From contig JAYWEL010000203.1 in the NCBI GenBank assembly GCA_043779285.1, positions 1-19,111 on the forward strand: a DNA stretch of 19,111 nt. The letters run 5' to 3'. This stretch comes from MGR-bin208 sp043779285 (GTDB lineage Bacteria; Bacteroidota; Bacteroidia; Chitinophagales; Chitinophagaceae). A model generated the notes under the pieces. It ran no database searches, was not told where the DNA came from, and saw only the letters and a list, made by a program, of their open reading frames with translations. The translations under genes were made by a program, and so were the position numbers. Of the stretch, positions 16,335 through 19,111 are shown piece by piece. Numbering within the stretch: position 1 is the stretch's first letter; each line of letters begins with the position of its first letter.

Positions 16335-18779
16335 TTAAATCCTTGCTGCACGTATAATGTCGGCAAATACGCCAGAAGCCGTTACTTCTGCTCCTGCACC
16401 TGCTCCTTTTACAACCAAAGGTTGATCTATATATCGGTCGGTAAAAAATAAAACGATATTATCTTTTCCATACAAATGATAAAAATCGTGTTGGTTTGGA
16501 ATTTGTTGCAGCCCTCCGGATGCTTTTCCGTTTTCATATTTAGCTACAAATTTCAATTTACAATTGTTTGCTGCAGCCGCATCATATAATTTTCTGAAAT
16601 GATCTTCATGCTTTTTCATTTCAATATAAAAATTTTCAACCGAGCCTTGCATGCAGGATGCAGGCATGAAAGAAATATTTTCGATTTCGGCCATATCCAT
16701 CTTTACTCCAGATTCTCTGGCAAGGATCATTATTTTACGCATCACATCCATTCCACTCAGGTCAAGCCGCGGATCGGGTTCTGTGTAACCCTCATCCTGA
16801 GCCTGTTTTACCACATCTGCAAAATCACTTGTTCCATCATAATTATTAAAAACAAAATTCAACGTTCCACTCAAAACTGCTTCCATTCGATTAATCTTAT
16901 CACCGCTTCGAATTAAATCATTCAGTGTACTTATGATTGGAAGGCCGGCACCCACATTGGTATCAAATAAAAATAACGCATTGTATTCCCTGGCTATATT
17001 TTTTAGTTGAAGGTAGTAGGCATAGTCTGAAGAACAGGCAACTTTGTTACAAGCCACTACAGAAATACTTTTAACCAGCAATTTATCATAAACAAATGCT
17101 ACATCCTGATTGGCCGTTATGTCTACAAAGATTGAGTTTCGCATGTTTCGGGAAATGATCTGCTGTACATACTCATCAACGGTTGATGGTGCAGCGTTTT
17201 CCAATTCCTTTTGCCAGTTATTCAAATTAATTCCTTCTTCATTCAAAACGGCTTTTTTACTATTTGCCATTCCCACAATTCGTACATTCAACCGAAGATT
17301 ATTTTTTAAATACTCCAACTGACTTTCTAATTGTTTCACTAATTTACTTCCAACATTGCCAACACCAGCAAGAAAAAGGTTTATCTGTTTATATGTTGTC
17401 TCAAAAAATTCTTCATGTAAAACGTTGATGGCTTTTTTTACATCTCGAGTAGAAATGATTGCAGAAATATTTCTTTCAGAAGACCCCTGTGCAATGGCTC
17501 GGATATTAACACCATTCTTTCCTAAAATGGAGAACATTCTGCCGCTTACACCGGTATGACTTTTCATACTCTCTCCGACTATCGCAACGATGGAAAGTTC
17601 TTCTTCAATATTTAAAGGGTCCACTTTTTTTAATTCTATTTCATTGCTAAAACTATCATCTACGGCTTGTTTTGCTCTTTTAGCAAATTGTTCTTCTACA
17701 CCAACACAAATAGAATGCTCGGAAGAACTTTGTGTAATTATAATTACATTAATTTTTTCATTGGCTAAGGCCTCAAATAATCTTTTTGAAAACCCGGGAA
17801 TACCAACCATCCCGCTTCCTTCCAAAGTCAGTAAAACTATTTTATTGATACTTGAAATTCCCCGAACAATATTTCCATTATCTACATTTTCTGCCTTGAT
17901 TAGTGTTCCTGGCTTTTCCGGATAAAATGTATTCTTTATCTGAACCGGAATTTTTTTAGCCATTACCGGTTGAATGGTTGGCGGATAAATAACTTTTGCA
18001 CCGAAATGTGAAAGCTCCATAGCTTCCTGATAGGAAATTTCAGGAATTTCTTTTGCATTGACAACCATTCGCGGATCAGCAGTCATTAGCCCGGCTACAT
18101 CGGTCCAGATTTCCAACAATCCGGCATCTAATGCTGCAGCAAATATGGCTGCAGTATAATCGGATCCGCCACGACCTAATGTAGTGGTTACACCAGATTT
18201 ATCCGATGCAATAAACCCGGGAAGTATATAAATCTGTGCTTTTTGTGTGGCAATAAAATCATTTATTTTTTTATTAGTTATTTCAAAATCTACAACTGCA
18301 TTTGTGAAAGAAGAATTCGTAACTATCAAATCACGGGCATCCATCCAAACATTTTCTATATTATTATTTTTCAGACTTTGAGAAATAATTTTTGATGACA
18401 ACCATTCACCATAACTAACAAGTAGATCTTTAGTTTTAGAGGAAAGCTCGCCAAGTAAATAAATTCCTTTACACAAATTTTCCAGCTCGCTGAATTTAGA
18501 ATTCACCGTATCTAATAATGAATTCAAGTTATTACCAAATCCCAATTCATTGACCAAATCAATATGCCGATCATTAAATTCTTTCAGCAGTTCCTCATAT
18601 TGCAGATTTTTTTCAGACGCAAGCTTTCCACAGTTCAATAACAAATCGGTAGTTCCACCTAATGCAGATACTACAACAACAATCTGGTCGGTTTCTGCTG
18701 CTTTTTTTATGATGGCAGCAATTTTACCGATGTTTTCTGCATTGGCTACCGAAGAGCCTCCAAATTTTAATATTTTCAT
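16335..18779 (-). CDS. thrA: bifunctional aspartokinase / homoserine dehydrogenase
   Basis: This 814-residue fusion catalyses the first and third steps from aspartate to threonine. Residues 1 to about 300 are aspartokinase, with KFGGSSVANAENI at the start and GRGGSDYTA at about 202-210. Two ACT-type regulatory repeats follow at about 320-455 (GSGMVGIPGFSKRLFEALA and GESMKSHTGVSGRMFSILG), the usual site of threonine feedback. Homoserine dehydrogenase follows, with the NAD(P)-binding GVGNVG at 472-477 and catalytic-domain segments NVGAGLPII and SGTLNFVFNN. The length is close to E. coli ThrA (820). I chose the ATG at 18779, where the sequence starts MKILKFGGSS as in homologues. The frame extends to a TTG at 18803, but that adds eight unmatched residues. 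Expression is probably controlled by the leader peptide just upstream. Confidence 0.97.
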   Translation of the reverse strand: MKILKFGGSSVANAENIGKIAAIIKKAAETDQIVVVVSALGGTTDLLLNCGKLASEKNLQYEELLKEFNDRHIDLVNELGFGNNLNSLLDTVNSKFSELENLCKGIYLLGELSSKTKDLLVSYGEWLSSKIISQSLKNNNIENVWMDARDLIVTNSSFTNAVVDFEITNKKINDFIATQKAQIYILPGFIASDKSGVTTTLGRGGSDYTAAIFAAALDAGLLEIWTDVAGLMTADPRMVVNAKEIPEISYQEAMELSHFGAKVIYPPTIQPVMAKKIPVQIKNTFYPEKPGTLIKAENVDNGNIVRGISSINKIVLLTLEGSGMVGIPGFSKRLFEALANEKINVIIITQSSSEHSICVGVEEQFAKRAKQAVDDSFSNEIELKKVDPLNIEEELSIVAIVGESMKSHTGVSGRMFSILGKNGVNIRAIAQGSSERNISAIISTRDVKKAINVLHEEFFETTYKQINLFLAGVGNVGSKLVKQLESQLEYLKNNLRLNVRIVGMANSKKAVLNEEGINLNNWQKELENAAPSTVDEYVQQIISRNMRNSIFVDITANQDVAFVYDKLLVKSISVVACNKVACSSDYAYYLQLKNIAREYNALFLFDTNVGAGLPIISTLNDLIRSGDKINRMEAVLSGTLNFVFNNYDGTSDFADVVKQAQDEGYTEPDPRLDLSGMDVMRKIMILARESGVKMDMAEIENISFMPASCMQGSVENFYIEMKKHEDHFRKLYDAAAANNCKLKFVAKYENGKASGGLQQIPNQHDFYHLYGKDNIVLFFTDRYIDQPLVVKGAGAGAEVTASGVFADIIRAARI

Positions 18780-18880
18780 GGAATGAGATAAGTTTTTATA
18801 CAATTGAAATGTGTGATTTTCGTGAAAACAGCTTTTGCCCTATGATGATATGTAAGATATAACCCCTAAAGGGTAGTAGT
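18780..18880 (-). promoter_or_regulatory. candidate threonine-responsive leader (attenuator) region before thrA
   Basis: The Thr codon run of the leader peptide (ACA ACT ACT ACC) is followed at once by CCCTTTAGGGG, in which the Leu and stop codons form the loop and part of a small hairpin: CCCT at 18873-18870 pairs with AGGG within 18867-18863. A second AGGG at 18841-18838 could pair with the same CCCT, so two exclusive structures are possible, though both stems are short. Farther on, AAAA-GCTG-TTTT and TTTT-CACG-AAAA share the T-run and are also exclusive. No GC-rich stem followed by a U-tract is present. The position relative to the Thr codons suggests ribosome-dependent control; the mechanism is inferred. 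Confidence 0.55.
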
Positions 18881-18952
18881 TGTATTAATTGCAAAATTAA
18901 TTACCGAAGTAAAATCAGCAGTAAAAAAGAAATTATTTGATTGGTGATTCAT
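18866..18952 (-). CDS. threonine-rich leader peptide of the thrABC operon
   Basis: This 28-residue frame is too short for ordinary gene calling. It starts at ATG 18952, or at the adjacent in-frame ATG at 18955, preceded by AGG. It ends FAINTTTTL and then TAG. Six of its 28 residues are Thr, with four in a row (ACA ACT ACT ACC) immediately before the final Leu. The stop lies 86 bases before the thrA ATG on the same strand. Enterobacterial thrL has the same design: a short peptide with clustered Thr and Ile codons upstream of thrABC, where ribosome stalling under Thr shortage permits expression. Two Ile codons are also present, at positions 18 and 22. Position, orientation and codon content together make chance unlikely, but no conservation evidence could be gathered here. 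Confidence 0.78.
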   Translation of the reverse strand: MNHQSNNFFFTADFTSVINFAINTTTTL

Positions 18953-19013
18953 CATCCTATTATATAAGAAAAGCAAATTATGAAAAAATTTCGAAAATTC
19001 TATTCCTTTATAA

Positions 19014-19104
19014 ATTATACCGCTTATAAACAGTAAATAGTCCAATGCGCTTTTCTGCGGTATAATACCATCTAAGATTTACACATAGTCCGTTGGACTA
19101 TTTA
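19014..19104. repeat. two interlocked inverted repeats upstream of the thr leader
   Basis: Arm A is ATTATACCGC at 19014-19023 and its exact complement GCGGTATAAT is at 19057-19066 (10 bp, spacing 33). Arm B is TAAATAGTCCAA at 19034-19045 and its exact complement TTGGACTATTTA is at 19093-19104 (12 bp, spacing 47). The order A-B-A'-B' means both cannot form as simple nested hairpins. As RNA they could form a pseudoknot-like fold; as DNA they could be paired protein-binding sites. Each A arm ends in TATAAT pointing outward. Function is unknown. Confidence 0.7.
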
Positions 19105-19111
19105 GTAAATC
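19076..19111. repeat. imperfect hairpin at the right window edge
   Basis: GATTTAC (19076-19082) pairs with GTAAATC (19105-19111), and inside it ATAGTCC (19085-19091) pairs with GGACTAT (19095-19101) across a 3-base GTT loop. A small internal loop separates the two stems. The outer stem may continue past the edge. The right half overlaps arm B' of the interlocked repeats. It could be a terminator, the end of a repeat element, or an operator. No T-run is visible inside the window. Confidence 0.65.

Noticed and set aside
18780..18803. Upstream TTG start for thrA adding eight residues
   Set aside because: The ATG at 18779 gives the family-typical N-terminus MKILKFGGSS, and the extra residues have no counterpart in the family.
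18820..18842. AAAA-GCTG-TTTT as the thr attenuator terminator
   Set aside because: The stem is four A-T pairs only, with no GC core and no following T-tract, so it is too weak to call a terminator.
18990..19047. Sigma-70-like promoter TTGGAC ... TATAAT on the minus strand before the thr leader
   Set aside because: The spacing is 20 bases instead of about 17, and this phylum uses a TAnnTTTG element, of which no good match is present here. I left the thr promoter unassigned.
19014..19111. Insertion-sequence terminal repeats at the right edge
   Set aside because: No transposase frame or target-site duplication is visible, and the arms are interlocked, not simple terminal repeats.
1..19111. CRISPR arrays, tRNA or rRNA genes, phage or conjugation genes
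   Set aside because: No regularly spaced repeats, tRNA-like cloverleaf, rRNA segments or mobile-element proteins were seen anywhere in the window.

Overview
The window looks like a chromosomal segment of a Bacteroidota bacterium, probably close to Chitinophagaceae; that placement is an inference. Supporting signs are a SusD/RagB-type outer-membrane lipoprotein, signal peptides ending in N-A-Q, TAnnTTTG-type promoter elements, a three-subunit succinate dehydrogenase with a five-helix cytochrome b, almost no Shine-Dalgarno sequences, and low-GC coding sequence with short intergenic gaps.

Layout, left to right. A SusD-like gene, cut by the left edge, runs rightward and ends at a strong terminator shared with a leftward SpmA-SpmB-type (nucleoside-recognition/Gate) membrane protein. 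Divergent from that is ychF, a conserved P-loop NTPase. ychF converges on a very large leftward gene for an exported, probably outer-membrane protein of unknown function. The gap between them is almost entirely a hairpin-rich element with perfect 18-bp inverted ends. Next come, all leftward, a lipoprotein oligopeptidase B-like S9 peptidase, the sdhC-sdhA-sdhB operon with its terminator, a 188-residue protein of unknown function, and the threonine operon in the order thrA-thrB-thrC.

The thr genes convert aspartate to threonine. ThrA is a fused aspartokinase/homoserine dehydrogenase, ThrB is homoserine kinase and ThrC is threonine synthase. DHAP-like lysine steps such as aspartate-semialdehyde dehydrogenase are not in the window. 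The most interesting finding lies just upstream of thrA: an unannotated 28-codon reading frame that starts ATG (with a second ATG directly before it), ends Ile-Asn-Thr-Thr-Thr-Thr-Leu-stop, and lies 86 nt before thrA. This is the layout of a threonine attenuator leader peptide. The region after it has no convincing classical GC-rich terminator with a U-tract, so the mechanism may differ from the enterobacterial thrL system. Farther upstream, at the right edge, two perfect inverted repeats (10 and 12 bp) are interlocked in A-B-A'-B' order, and a further hairpin overlaps the last arm.

No RNA genes, CRISPR arrays, integrases or insertion-sequence genes were seen. Except for the thr leader and the two repeat regions this is ordinary core-genome sequence.
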